Assembly (NCBI RefSeq): GCF_019649055.1
Contig: NW_026570280.1
Coordinates: forward strand, 248,001 to 312,000
DNA from: Paramacrobiotus metropolitanus
Taxonomy: Eukaryota > Tardigrada > Eutardigrada > Parachela > Macrobiotidae
Direction of reading: 5' to 3'
Length of the DNA stretch: 64,000 nt
Shown: positions 29,933 through 41,900 of the stretch, piece by piece
Layout of the letters: every line of letters begins with the position of its first letter
Numbering within the stretch: the first letter of the stretch is position 1
Notes under the pieces: model-generated
Told to the model about the DNA's origin: nothing
What the model saw: the letters and a program-made list of their open reading frames with translations, nothing else
The model's database searches: none
Program-made: the position numbers and the translations under genes

Positions 29933-31412
29933 CTACAACGTTGGAGTGGGATCAGCGATCCTTCCCATGAACAGAGGAAATTCAGCATTATTGTCCCAGA
30001 TGATCAGCAAAAATGGCCGATTGGCTTCGAATGCCGGAATATAGTTGCACGTGTAAACGCTTCGCAAAATTGTGACAGTTGCTGCCTTGATTCCGTATTC
30101 ATCGACATCTGAAAGTTAAATTACGTTGCGTAGAAATCGGCTAAGCACAACATGCGATTACTGATATTACATCTGTGCGAGTTTATATATTATCAACTTC
30201 AATTGCCACTCTTTCGGAATTTCGGGAACTCGGTATTTTGAAAGTGATTTACCTCGAATAACTGGACATCTCGTCAATTTATCGAAATTTAAAAAAAGCA
30301 TACGAAAGCCGGTACTGCCGATATTACAAATCTTAAGCGCTGCTACTATAATAATACTATAACAGATCTGTGAAGTGTGTGGAAATTATAAATAATTATG
30401 CTGCATAATTATTGAGAATGTATTTGTACGTACCAAACATGGCATTTTGCGCAAAGTCAGCCACCTTCGTCTCCGCCGGTTTTTCGAACATACCCGACAT
30501 ATTCCAGGATGGTCGGTACATGTCAGCGAGACCCAACGCTGTCGTACACGGTATCAAGTCGGTCGTGGTGGAAATGCGGAATTTCGGCAACGTTACCATA
30601 ATTTCGGAAATGCTGCTCTTATTCCGCCATTCGACCAGCTCACCGCCCGATAAACGGTTTTCCAGCTGTCGCAAACAGTCCGGACCCTCCTCCGGCAACA
30701 AGAACATGACACTGTAGTGGTTCCCCTTAATGTCCAATATCAACACCTTCGGATCCAGGGGCGTCAACTCGGCGTTCTCGTCGTCCACATTGTACGAGCG
30801 AAAGTCGTGCTTCTCCGAATTTAGAAAAGGTATAAGGCGTTCCCGGCCGTCGGCCCAATAGAACTCTCGGTGGCAAGCGGAATCCGGATCAAACGGAAAG
30901 TCCCACTCTCCGGAAAAGTCAATCGTCGATAGCAGAATTAGATCGCTTTTCCGAACCTGGTCTAACTGCAGGCGCGGCAGAATATCATGAATTTTCCATG
31001 ACGAGTGGCATTGTAGGAAGTTGTTAACAGCTTCGATAGTTTGTTGCGGATCAGATTCGAAGGGTACGCCGACGAATTGGATGTCCTCATAGATTTGCAA
31101 TGCATCACGGTAGGCGGCGGTCAGTGTCGCGCGCTGGTCGTAAAACACGGCGTTGGCCTGAGTAAAACCGTTGGCTTTCGGGGAGAACAGTTCCTCACAC
31201 AGCTCCTTTATGGATCGACCGTTAGGGCATATCAGTCGCCACAGGCGCTCATGAATTTCGCCCTCGGTACCCAGTAACAGACAAGCCAAAACACTTTCCA
31301 CTGAATATGGGGAAATGATCAGATTGGACGTAGATGACACAGTATCAGCCGCAGCTTTGTACAAATCCACAGCAAACGCCAGCTCACAGCTCTGATCAGT
31401 TTCCCTGCTCAT
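29933..31412 (-). CDS. Serpin (2 exons)
   Basis: Exon 1 is 30434-31412 (326 codons), ending TTTG|GTACGT with a phase 1 intron. Exon 2 is 29933-30108 after TTTCAG. The total is about 384 aa, a normal serpin length. Family signatures: NLIISPYSVESVLACLLLG near the N-terminus, TQANAVFYDQ, STIDFSGEWDFPFD, MFLLPEEGPDCLRQLE, VTLPKFRIS, and in exon 2 the hinge DVDEYGIKAATVTIL followed by RPFLLIIWDN and FPLFMGRIADP. The reactive loop places P1 around Tyr-Thr-Cys (SVYTCNY). No signal peptide begins this ORF, so the product is probably intracellular unless an upstream exon exists. P14 is Ile and P13 Lys, which is unusual, so inhibitory activity is uncertain. Confidence 0.9.
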
Positions 31413-32442
31413 CTTTCAGCATAAACATAACGGCGGATGCCGTACAGATACGTGCAGCTTGATTCGATGTTTCAGAGGATAATCAAGATAAAAACCACGC
31501 GGTATGTTTGTTGGTGAAGCAAGGGGAATCGGGATGTGTCGATAAGTACGGATTATGGATATGACTGTGACATATGTCTCATGGTTAGTATCAAAATTTG
31601 TCGAATGCCTTAGAAGCAGAGATCTGCAAACTCGGAAGCACGTACGTCAAGTCAAGCGCATACTGCCTGAAGGGAATAGCACTAGCAGGCAGTAGAACAG
31701 ATCGATAAAATTGTGAAGTTGCGAAATTGTTGTTAAATATGCTGCTCGAGATACATGCAGCACTAACGCGGTGGTGTTGCATTCACGCAGAGTTTCTACA
31801 GCACTGCGTAGATTTACGGATTTACCGGTATACTGTATACTCTAGTGTTTAGTGTATGCGCAATTTCGCATGTGTGGGCGCCTTGTACAGATACTGTACA
31901 TATAAGCACTAACTACCTTTTTTAATATGTACATGTACTGTTTAATATGTCCATGTACATTTACGTTATTAGTCTTTTTAATATGTACATACATGTATCT
32001 GTACTGTTTATTATGTAGTACAATTGTACCTTAGTTGTAATGTATACTGTACATGTACAGTTGAACATGGACAGTTGTTGTACAATAATGGGCAAAACTT
32101 TTTCAATCGGACGCAATGCCCATTGATGGACACTATTTCACTCCGTGCCTAAGCGTTATGTACACGTATATACTGTACATCACTAAGACCACGAGTAAAT
32201 ATGTAATATAACTGTATATTTGTATAGTGTGTTCGCATCTCTGTCACTCTATAAACTGTTATGCTAATAAGATTTTCTGCTTACGGCTGCTGTCCCGGAA
32301 AACAATATGCGAGCAAACTGGGCAATAACTGATCATTACTGTGGGCACTGCATGCACTGCTTTTGCCCGAACCCCATTCGCTCCCGCCAAGAAACTTTTC
32401 CCGGAGGCGTTAAAGCATAATTTCGCAGAGTATCCCGAATTT
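31413..32442. other. Intergenic with GTACAT-rich repeats
   Basis: No gene is seen. From about 31890 to 32080 the motif TTTAATATGTACATGTACTG and variants recur, a degenerate tandem repeat rich in TGTACA palindromes. Confidence 0.5.
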
Positions 32443-32945
32443 TTAACGGCATAGCAGCTGAACGATTGGCCTGAGTAGCTTTGTGGGTTTGGAAAAGCGA
32501 CTATTCTGGTGGAAAGCCGCTCCAAGCTCCCTCCATGATAGAACCGTCTTCCTGTTTGCTCTCAGTAGACGAAGGAGGGCTGTACTGTACTTTCGACTGG
32601 AAATAGCTACGGTTTGTTCAGTGCGATTGAGATAGTTGTGAAATGCCATAATCGCTTTAACTACCAGGTCGACTGTTTCCGGCTCGCACTGCAAGGGCGC
32701 GGTCAGTATGCGCCACCGATTAACCAACAAACCGAACGCATTTTCCACGATCATCCTGGCGCGACGCAGCCAGTAAATAAATATCCGACTCGCGTCATGT
32801 AAGTTGGTTTTCGTGATAAGACCTCATCAAATTTTTTTTAAGCGGAAATGCAGCGTCCATAATAAAAAGATAAGGAAGCGCGTAGTCGGTGCCTGGGAGG
32901 GGACTGAAAGGGCCAAGTGTGGCAGTGTCCGTATATGATTGCGGA
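32443..32945 (-). pseudogene. PIF/Harbinger transposase remnant
   Basis: On the minus strand: TATLGPFSPLPG, then LPYLFIMDAAFPLKKNLM (the second catalytic Asp region, usually GDxAFPL), a stop and frameshift near 32800, then WLRRARMIVENAFGLLVNRW (the catalytic Glu region) and AIMAFHNYLNRTE. This is the C-terminal half of a HARBI1-like DDE transposase. It is disrupted by at least one frameshift and one stop, so it is inactive. The N-terminal half and a MADF/Myb partner gene were not found. Confidence 0.75.
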
Positions 32946-32960
32946 ATATACCCGTACTAT

Positions 32961-33902
32961 GCTGACTAAAAGTGAAAGTAATAACTTTATTTAACTATAA
33001 CTTGATTCACACAACAAGGAGGAATAACAATGAGATGGAAAGCAACAGGAAATGGTAGACCGATCGCTGGAATGATCGACATCAGACACAGCAAAACAAC
33101 ACCTTATATCCAACTGCAACCGTGTTACAACAATTCTAGAAAGTTCGGTAACTTTCATGATGACAATAAACATGAGAACAATCTCTTCGATTGTCAAGCG
33201 TTATGGCCAAAGCCAGAGCGTGCTCATCCGTGCACATACATTCAGTTATACAAGCTGTAATAAAACGCATCATGCGCAAACACAAGTTCAGCAATAAAGC
33301 TCATAAAAACGGTCGCCTTTCAAGTGACCGCTATGCGTATACCGGCGTAACAGGGCCTTCCGTTGTCGGTGCAGCTGTGTATGTTTTCGCCAAATTATAC
33401 TGCAAAAACACACTCTGCGCAACCTTTTCTTTCTGATCCGAGAACGTTCACGTAACAAAAAAGCAACTCAAAAATCAGGAGAGATTGTTGAGATGTTATT
33501 TTTAATTGCATGCATTTTGGTGAAATTATGAGCAACAAGCAGCCGAAATGTTTATTAATTTAAAAATCCGATTTGAAATCAAGGTTAGCGGATCTGATTC
33601 TAAAGAAGAACCAGAAGGCGATTTTCCTCATGTCCGTGAGGCAAACCGATCTCAGTGCCGGCTTCTATCGCGATCGTCAGTTTTCATGGACATCAAAGTT
33701 CATGTGCCTAATTTACGATTTTGACGGACGTAAAGGAGAATGTGACGAAAGCTGAGTAAACACTGACCTTAAGATAATCGTTCAATCCGACCATCAAAGT
33801 ATCGCAAAATTTCGTGATTCCTACAACGATCAAACAGGTCCCTGGTACTCATCCCAAGAGTCGTATTTGCCTGGTCGGAAAGCGGATGCGCCGGAAATTG
33901 AA
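32961..33902. other. Intergenic, no gene seen
   Basis: Several ORFs of 60-81 codons exist, none with recognisable domains. The region may include the decayed 5' part of the Harbinger element. Confidence 0.35.
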
Positions 33903-34090
33903 TAATTAATACGGCGCCCTTGCAGAGTACAACGAGAAGTCAAGATGCGGCACACCGGTAAAGAGTGCCACCGCGGGCGCGCTAGTCGTCCGCAGGGAAA
34001 CTGCTGGCCAGTGCTTTGTCACTGGACTGACTTTGGCAGTGGAGCAGAACTCGCCATTGTAGAATATAAAGTATTATGCAGAATTCCCAG
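33903..34090 (-). pseudogene. Inverted N-terminal fragment of the GPCR pseudogene
   Basis: The plus strand here (GCAGAGTACAACGAGAAGTC, then GCACACCGGTAAAGAGTGCC) aligns with the plus strand at about 44600-44690, which is the antisense of the intact receptor. So this piece encodes the receptor's N-terminus and start of TM1 on the minus strand, while the rest of the same receptor lies on the plus strand from 34325. GAATTCTGCATAA in the 5' flank is also shared. About 75% identity by eye. Confidence 0.65.
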
Positions 34091-34324
34091 CTCAAGTCCT
34101 TAATAATTTCATAAAATATTCTGCGAGACATGTTTAGGAAACTGGAATAATTCTACAAATACGGACTGTTATGTGAAAACGATGACAGTGCGGCAACAAA
34201 TCCACGGTCCAGAAACAGTCGTGAATGCAGAAGAATACATACAGAAACATCTTTCGGCATATCGTGAAGCGCTTAAGTTGTGCAAATTGCGGTGACCACT
34301 GATGATCCTGGTCTGCATAGACAA

Positions 34325-35000
34325 AGAATCGGCGACGCCGTCATGATCAACTCGCACGTCCTGATCTGCGTCAACCGCCTGTGGGCGGTGGCGGCGCCCC
34401 TCTCCTACCGCCTGCACCACACTCGCCGGCTGGCGGTGACGTTATGCGGCGGGTTGTGGCTGTGGGCCAATTCCCTGTTGCTCTCGCAAATTGTGAAAGA
34501 CGCGCAGTTCGTCCGCCCGCCGGGCGTCTGTCACCTGGACGTCCGCCCGCAGTGGGCGCTGGCCGTCAGCGGACACTTTCTCCTCTTCATCTTTCCGCTA
34601 GTTTTCATGGTGACCTCGTACCCGGTTTTATTATTTCTGCGCAAACGCCGACCGCGCCGGATTTATCAGGAAAGCGATTTCGGGAATTCGTTTCAAATGC
34701 GCGGCCGCTGCGACAGCGAGGACGTCCCGGCGCCGGCGCGCCGGAAGCAGCGCTCTACGGCGTTCACTATCTTAACGCTGCTGACCGTCAGCGTGACGAT
34801 CTGCTGGAGTCCGCTGCTGATTTTATTCAACATAGCCGTTTCATGGATTTTTTCGATAGTATATCCTACCAAATTTTATAGGTGCTATTTCTGCTGGAAC
34901 CGTTATGTCATTCATCATTTGTTTTCTGCATATGTGGCTATCATTCTAAACATTCTGCTTAACTCTTTCGAACTGCGCTGCGAGGAGAAACCACCGACGC
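34325..35000 (+). pseudogene. Class A GPCR pseudogene body (TM3 to tail)
   Basis: It is closely related to 43724-44707: GDAVMINSHVLICVNRLWAV, WALAVSGHFLLFIFPLVFM, RRIYQESDFGNSFQMRGRCD and FTILTLLTVSVTICWSPLL. TM1-TM2 are missing at this strand and place. After TM6 the frame shifts (the other frame reads FMDFFDSISYQIL, a stop, then VLFLLEPLC), and the tail is only recognisable as FELRCEE. Combined with the inverted head at 33903-34090, this is a rearranged dead copy. Confidence 0.8.
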
Positions 35001-35668
35001 CGCGAAATAGCGAAATCGGCAGATTTACCAATGTCGCCTGGTTGACTTAACTTTTGGTAAGCGTGGTTTCTTTACTACAATTGTGCAGTATACCTGCAAA
35101 TTGTGGTTCTGGCGTTCCTTCAACGTTTTCCCTGGCGGCAAATACTGACGTATGCTGGCACTGCATAATATCGTATAAAATTACCAGTATTATGGCGATA
35201 TATCTGTACGGCTGCAACCCTCGCCAATAGCCGTTTCAGTGTATTGGAAACGCTACTACCGATTATACTGTAACTACATTTATATTGATCAGTGTGGAAT
35301 TCATTCGGCACTTGTCTTCTTGTTTGTTTGCTTCACAGTCCAGCGGTAAATATATTTCTGCTGCGATACGATTATAAAAAACAAAATGTACTGCAGATGA
35401 CATATCAAAGGACATAAATGCAACTTGCATGCACGGGTGCAACGTACGGACACAAACGTGTGTACGCTAATGTACCTAAGCATCGGGTTAATGCAAGTCG
35501 ATTTCCGGTATAAAAATACATACAGGAAGCATCAATAAGCATTGAAAAAAGGCTGGTTAAACGGAATTATTACGGCTTAACGGCCTAAAATGTCTTTAGT
35601 TCCTGCGATCGCCCTCCGATCGCGTCAACGATACACCCGTGGCTATACCGCCCACCCGCATACGGCGC
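35001..35668. other. Intergenic, no gene seen
   Basis: No supported coding or RNA feature lies between the GPCR pseudogene and the small secreted peptide gene. Confidence 0.4.
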
Positions 35669-36591
35669 TTAGGAGCGCAGACTCTCGATGCAGCCCTGGA
35701 CGTCCTCGGTCTGGATGAATTTGGCCTGCACCGCTTCGCACTCGGGCGGCCGATTGTTCATGCAGCCGCCCATCTTCGCTTTCCGCTTCGACTTCGACTT
35801 CTCCGTCGTCGCTTGCAGCGCACAGTCAACTACAACCACAGCGCGTACACTGTACAGTAAACTTAGGGTTTTATTAGAAAAACTTTCACTTTCACTGAAA
35901 AATTCCATATTTTAATCACTGTCCACTATGATTTGCAAATACTGAACAAATTAATATTAATTCGACAATACGGTTAATAATGTAGTAATCAAATTAATTA
36001 AAATTAAATAATATACCACAATAAAATTTATTAACGCGATTTATTACAATTAATTTCAATAAATTCCTGCTAACTGTAGCAGTATAATATTGTAATTAAA
36101 AGCGTAGTGTGATAATCATTTAATATGTACTAATAGCAGATTATTACAGAATTAATTAACATTGTTTCGACTTTTTTTATTGCATTATTGACTTTTTTAT
36201 TATTTTTTATAGCAGATTATTACAGAATTAATTAATATTGTTTCGACTTTTTTATTTTAATTATTTTATAACAAAATCCAGATGTCTGTTTTTAATATAT
36301 ACGTAATTTCAGAAAGAAATTTATTTAACAAATATTTTACAGCCATAAATACAGCAATCAGTACAGTGCTTATTTACCAACGGATGCGCATTCGGGAATC
36401 GCTGCTTTTACGCGATCACATGCCGGGAAATCCGAGCCTGAAAATGTCCGGAAATTGATAGCCGACAAAATTAATTGAATTTCGGTAAATAAAAATGCCT
36501 AACGCTGATTACCTGTCACGGTCGAAATATCCCAAAAAACCACCAGCAAACACAGCACCGTGCACGGTATTAACACACTGCGACGGCGCAT
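35669..36591 (-). CDS. Small secreted cysteine-containing peptide (2 exons)
   Basis: Exon 1 is 36513-36591 (26 codons, MRRRSVLIPCTVLCLLVVFW then DISTVT, a clear signal peptide), ending ACAG|GTAATC, phase 1. Exon 2 is 35669-35829 after GGTTGTAG. The joined frame gives 79 aa. The mature part is basic in the middle (EKSKSKRKAKMGG) and has four cysteines (VDC, GGC, PEC, QGC), enough for two disulphides, ending CIESLRS. Exon 2 is sharply GC-rich against AT-rich flanks, which supports coding. The two-exon, phase 1, signal-exon layout resembles the Ig genes, but no sequence similarity was seen. Family not recognised; could be a venom-, antimicrobial- or hormone-like peptide, without evidence for any. 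Confidence 0.6.
35940..36360. other. AT-rich intron sequence with a short duplicated segment
   Basis: TAGCAGATTATTACAGAATT occurs at about 36131 and again at 36210, each followed by ATTGTTTCGACTTTTTTATT, a tandem duplication of about 80 bp inside the intron. Confidence 0.5.
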
Positions 36592-37209
36592 TATCCGGCA
36601 CATAAATACAAATTATTTCCCGATCCCTTAATAAACCGCGTGGCGCGTGGAAAACAGCAATTCCAAGTTGATGAAAAGTATAATTTATTACCAAGGTTTC
36701 CCGTTAAAAAAAATCACAGTTCGGCGCGTTAAGAAGTCGAACAAGTAGTGCGTATTTTATTTGACTACGTTTCTTTATGAAGCAGTGAAGCGTTATGAGA
36801 AATCGCTGAGTGAGCGCGCTACAGGAACCCTCACGTGTAATTCCCGCAATAGCCGGCACCTGCACAACCTGTTCTGTGTACGTCTCCGAGCGCTGTTATT
36901 ATCTCGCACAATACTCGTCAATATTGTATCAATACGCGCGCTGTTGACATCCGGTCTCGATGCGGCATTTTCATAAACTGTACAGGAAAACACGACGACG
37001 GACCAAGTCAAACACCCGGCGGGCGCTCATGTGCTGGTGATTTCTAGGTTTCCTGATTAATTATTTGATTAGTGTTATTATGCAGCTGCATCCTTATAAT
37101 TACGTCGCAGGAAATCGGCGCAGAGAATCTCTTCAGGACACACATTAACCGTTTCCTTAAAAGTCGCATGCATTCCTGGGGAAATCACTTTCGTATCGAA
37201 CGCAGTTTA
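36592..37209. other. Intergenic, no gene seen
   Basis: Short overlapping ORFs only. Nothing was supported. Confidence 0.35.
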
Positions 37210-37440
37210 TTTTTTATGGAAGAAGGCAATTCAGGAACTTCCGGTGCTTGTCGCAGTGGCAACCGCTCCGTGTGGCAGCGCAACGCAAATTTTATTTGGA
37301 AACTTTCCCAAAATTCCCATTCTCCTTTTTGATTTCCGTCACAAAGCATGACTTTCTTCACTATATCTATCGAAAACTTGAGTTTAAATCACAAGAACCA
37401 GTTTAAATCCCAAGAAAACCGGCGTTTCGCAGCAGACTGA
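37210..37440. repeat. Old duplicate of 42785-42985
   Basis: GTGTGGCAGCGCAACGCAAA and the following TTTGATTTCCGTCACAAA align with GTGTGGCAGCGTAATGCAAA and TTTGATTTTCGTCACAAA near 42838-42916. The identity is moderate, so the duplication or element is old. Confidence 0.45.
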
Positions 37441-38964
37441 TGGAAGCGCAACAAATCTGCCTTCAAAATACGAAGTACTCTGTAAATTGAGCGTGAAATA
37501 CTGCACACCGCGCCAGGATTAATTTCGAACTTTTTTAATTCTAATAGTGCAAAATAAATATTAGTTAATAATTTACTGTATTTGATAATCGATATTTGAT
37601 AAATATTTTCATTAATTGTGAATCACATCTCTAAAATTTAAGTTTCACATTAATTATTGTGACTGATAAAAAAAATTTTCTGTAAAAAAATCCAGCCTTT
37701 ATAAACGAAGCAAACGTGACCTTTGCCGTAATTAAACCCGTAATTCGTAGTGTAGGATTTTTTATTGATCTTAACCGGTCAGCAAATGAGGAAGAAACGA
37801 CGCGTATTTACCAAAATCTATTGGCGATGATCGACGAAGCGTGCCAGCATAACCGGCAAAAATAGCAGCTGAACGGAACGGTAGTACGAGCTCTCAATCA
37901 AATCAACCTCTATGCCCGTTATTCCCGCAACATATGGCCGGCTTTTACGGATACATTCCCTTCGGCGCTTCTGCAGGCCACACTCGCGCTTCCCATCCAT
38001 ATTCCCACACCGGCATTCGTGGGCGTTTGGCGGCATTTTCTTGCGTCTGAGCATCGAACATGTTATCTATAATTAATTGAAGAAATATATTATCAATATT
38101 TACTCGTACAGATACATGCGAAATTCGCAAGTCCACCACGGAGTACACATTAAAATTCTTTCTGTTAAATGTTTTGTGAAAATCCTAGCATGGAAAAATT
38201 ATACATGCGTCTAATAAACAAAGTTCTAAAAATAAAACAATTCCGACAAATATAAAAGTCAGTAAAGAAAACAATAAATAAATTCGGAAATTCCAGTAAA
38301 CAAAATTCCGAAAATAAAAAAAAATTCAAAATGAGCTAGTTTTATTCATAATCAACAATATATAAATTTAATAAAGATAAATTATTAAAAGCAAGAAATA
38401 AAATATAAGAGATAAAGCAGATGAAATTAATAATTAAAAAACCAATTAGAAAGTTGATACGATAAACAATTTGCGATTGCGCATCTACCCACGCGACATA
38501 TTTACTGTTTGCACCGCGTGACCTTTACGTCGTTTTCTACCTCTTTAGCTCAGCGTGTGACGTCGGTGCAGGTGACCTTTATCAGTAGAATTCCTGTCTT
38601 GCGCTGTCTCCGTCTATAGCGCAGCGCAACGCGCGATCAGGGAAGAAAATCGATAGAATTCATCAAGCTAATTCAATTACCAATCAGCCGGTTAATCCGG
38701 CCGCGCGCGGCACAGGATCTTCCGGCTGCCGCAGTCGTATGACTTGGTCAGGAAATATATCACTCTAAGCGCCTCTTGAGATGCCGGTACACCGCGCAAT
38801 AATCAGCCGTTATAATCAAGACAAAGCTCAGATCGTCGCTGCAGTTTATACACACACGATATTCCTGGATTTTTATATACGCTCTGTATTTCCTTAATCA
38901 GCAGTTGAAGTGGCAATAAACCGCGGTGAAGTGCGGGTAAATTAAGCAGCGTTGGTTAAACAGG
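37441..38964. other. Mostly non-coding, upstream of the orphan GPCR
   Basis: AT-rich from 37500 to 37800 and 38150 to 38470. A GC-rich island at about 37905-38045 contains the weak ORF listed separately. The promoter of the 38965 gene must lie here; no element was assigned. Confidence 0.4.
37818..38044 (-). CDS. Weak candidate terminal exon, Cys-containing
   Basis: After a possible acceptor (GATGCTCAG) the frame reads ECRCGNMDGKRECGLQKRRR, with four closely spaced cysteines, then a hydrophobic end and TAG. It is GC-rich against its flanks. No partner signal exon was found upstream. Possibly a small secreted protein, possibly chance. Confidence 0.2.
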
Positions 38965-41900
38965 ATGAAGATGAAACGCACGGATCTAACGTGGGATTAT
39001 TTGCTGGCGATGGTGTCGAGCATGAACGGCACAAATAACTGGCCGCCGGCCGAGGTGTCCGAGGACCCTCCGGCATGGTCCGCCCTCCCGATTTTAACCC
39101 TGATTATCCTCGCCGGCACCGTCCTGGGGAACGCGGCGCTGCTGGTGTACCTCCGCTGGATCCGCGTGCACCTCGACGTCCTGTGGATGTACCTGGGGAA
39201 CCTCCTGCTCGCCAACATCCTGTACCAGGGCGTCACGGGGTCCCTGGCGGTCATCGACCGGGTGTATTCCTACTGGTGGTTGGCGGACGCCGTCTGTACG
39301 CTGTATTTATACGCCCAGTACGCCCTGCTCCTCGTCCAGATCACCGCCCGCGGCCTGGTGACCCTCCAGGCCCTGTTCCTGTGTTTCGGACACGCCCGGT
39401 GGATCGGGCAGCGCACGGTGGCGGGGTACGTGTGTCTGGGGGGCTGGGTGGCTGTCCATGCGTACTGCGCGTTCGGGATTGTCCGGGACGCCGGGAGCCG
39501 TATCCCGCTGGACTACTTCGGGTGCCGGATGAACGTGTTTGTCGCCGCGGTGCGCGGATGGTTGGCGGCGTTCGGGGCGGCGCGGGTGGCGCTGTTCCTG
39601 TTCGTCGTCGTGGGGTTCGTGGTGCTGGCGTGCAAGCAGCCGGTGGTGTATAAGAACGGGAAAGACCGGGAGGTCACGGAGGTAACGCGGAAGACGGAGC
39701 TGCACAGCGAGGTCGAGAAACCCAAGGTGGAGGAAAAGAAAAAGGATACTAAAAAGGAGGCGGAGGAGAAGAAGAAGGAGACGAAGAAGGAGAAGAAAAA
39801 AGAGAAGGACAAGGAGAAGGAAAAGGCGGAGCGGGAGAAGGAGCTGAGTCTTAGCCAGCCGGTGCCGTCGTCGGAATTCGTCACCACGGCGAGACTGGCC
39901 ACTTATACAGGTACGCTAAGATTATTATTGTTGCAGCTACAGTAGCCAACTCCATTAACGGAGGCTTCAACAGGCTATTCGAAAATCTTTTTTGTTAATT
40001 TTGAAAATTTTATACCTTTTTATATGACAGAATTGGCACACACGTAGTATATACGAATAGCACACACAGATGAGCCGTTTCCAATGTAATGAAATATTAG
40101 CAATACTTATTAGCAACAAAATTATTTATTTAAAATATTTTAGACCTGATGCATGTACGAGTATGTTTAAATAAACATTTACAAATGCATCTAAATTATT
40201 ATAGGCTAGTTAAAATTGAACGATGATATAAAATATTTAATAAAATATTCGTCGTAGTTTTTATTACTGTATTAATTTTTTTTCTGTTACCAAGATTATG
40301 TTGATACATGTAGTTGCATTGTCAGATATTTAGCCGATCATCATTGGTCAATAATAACACGCTAATACCGTAATTATCGAATTTGAAGCCCCCCCCCAAA
40401 ATACAAGCCCCCCCCCCGTAATTAGAGCCCACCCCTAAGGTGGTTTGAAAGTTATAAGCCCCCCCCCCCCCCGAAATAGAGGCCCATGGGCTTAATTAAA
40501 TACCGTAAAGCCCATATTAAAAAATGCCAAAAAGCTGGTTTGAAAAATTGAAGCCCCCCCCTAAATACAAGCCCATGCCCGTAATTGGAGCCCACCCCGT
40601 GGGTCATTTGTAATATTTGTAACCCTGGGCTTCTAATTCGATAAATACGGTATATGTAGCGCTAGATTTGTTTGAAAGCAGTGAAATACTGTATTTATTA
40701 ATATACATAAAGTTTATTTCTCAATCTGTACAAAGCGAGCTTCGCTCAACAATAACAATCAAATGAAGAATTTGTCCCAGTTAACATGAGAAGGGACTGT
40801 GCACAACACAGTCCCTTCTAATATATCTTTTTTATGGTGATCGGCGAATTATTGTAGGGCAATGGCTCCAGAGTTGTCATAAACATAGAAGTAATAACAA
40901 AATCAAAAAGTTTTTGTAAAGCTGTAAAGATGCTGCGGTGATTAAGCGAAAACTTAGAAAAACGTGACACGTGATGCCCGCCTGGAGCATTATCTCTCTC
41001 GTGGCGAGACACGGCTGATTGCGGGAAAACTGCAAAGGTCAGCGGGATTTCTTGTCGGCTGGATTTGACCGGCACAGCGTTGAGGTCAGACGGCTTTTCA
41101 CCGTTCTCCGCGTGTGCGCATTCTTGGTTTAGATCGTACATAGCGGTGTTGGCTGTGAGAGCCCCAGGAGAGGCTGTTTACCAGGATTATCGGGCATTCA
41201 CGGCAGCGCAGACCGGAATATATACAGTAGACACAACCTTTTCCTGCTGATTATTCCGTAGTATACAAGGCGCACCGGTATTCTGAGCAGCCGCCGATTC
41301 TCCGAATAGCGTTTATGCGATTTTCCTGTCTACTCTGCAAAAACGACCGGCAAGACCGCCTTTATGTTTGCAGCTACATGTAATCAGCAAACTAGTTATC
41401 ATAAAAAATTGCCGGCTTTTCAAGGTACAGTAATTAATTTTTAAGAGTAATAATGTCGATACTTCGTTCTATCGCATATTTCGCAAAACAGACACTTCTC
41501 TGTAATCCCAGTGCCGGCAGTTTATGCGGATGGCCTGTGCTCTTGCTTCACATTTTATGTGGATTTCATTCGTAAATTTTTAAACCGCGAACCGACTGGA
41601 CGATTCCCAGTTTTTGTTTAGTCCGACATTGTAGTCTGGTTAATTCCGATAACGAACGTGACTTTAGCCTGCTAAACAGTCAAATAATCTTCCGTGTACG
41701 ACTATAAAAATTAAAATTATGCTTTATTATCTTGTTGCACACTGTCTGTTGATTTTATACATCAATCTTTAACTAACCATTTCCAATTTTTTTAATACTA
41801 CAGTAGTACATTGTACGTTTTTCCTGTAACGGTAAATCAATGATTTATGTATTTATTTTTAAAATTAATAGAATTTATTGTTGATTATTTAATTTTTAGG

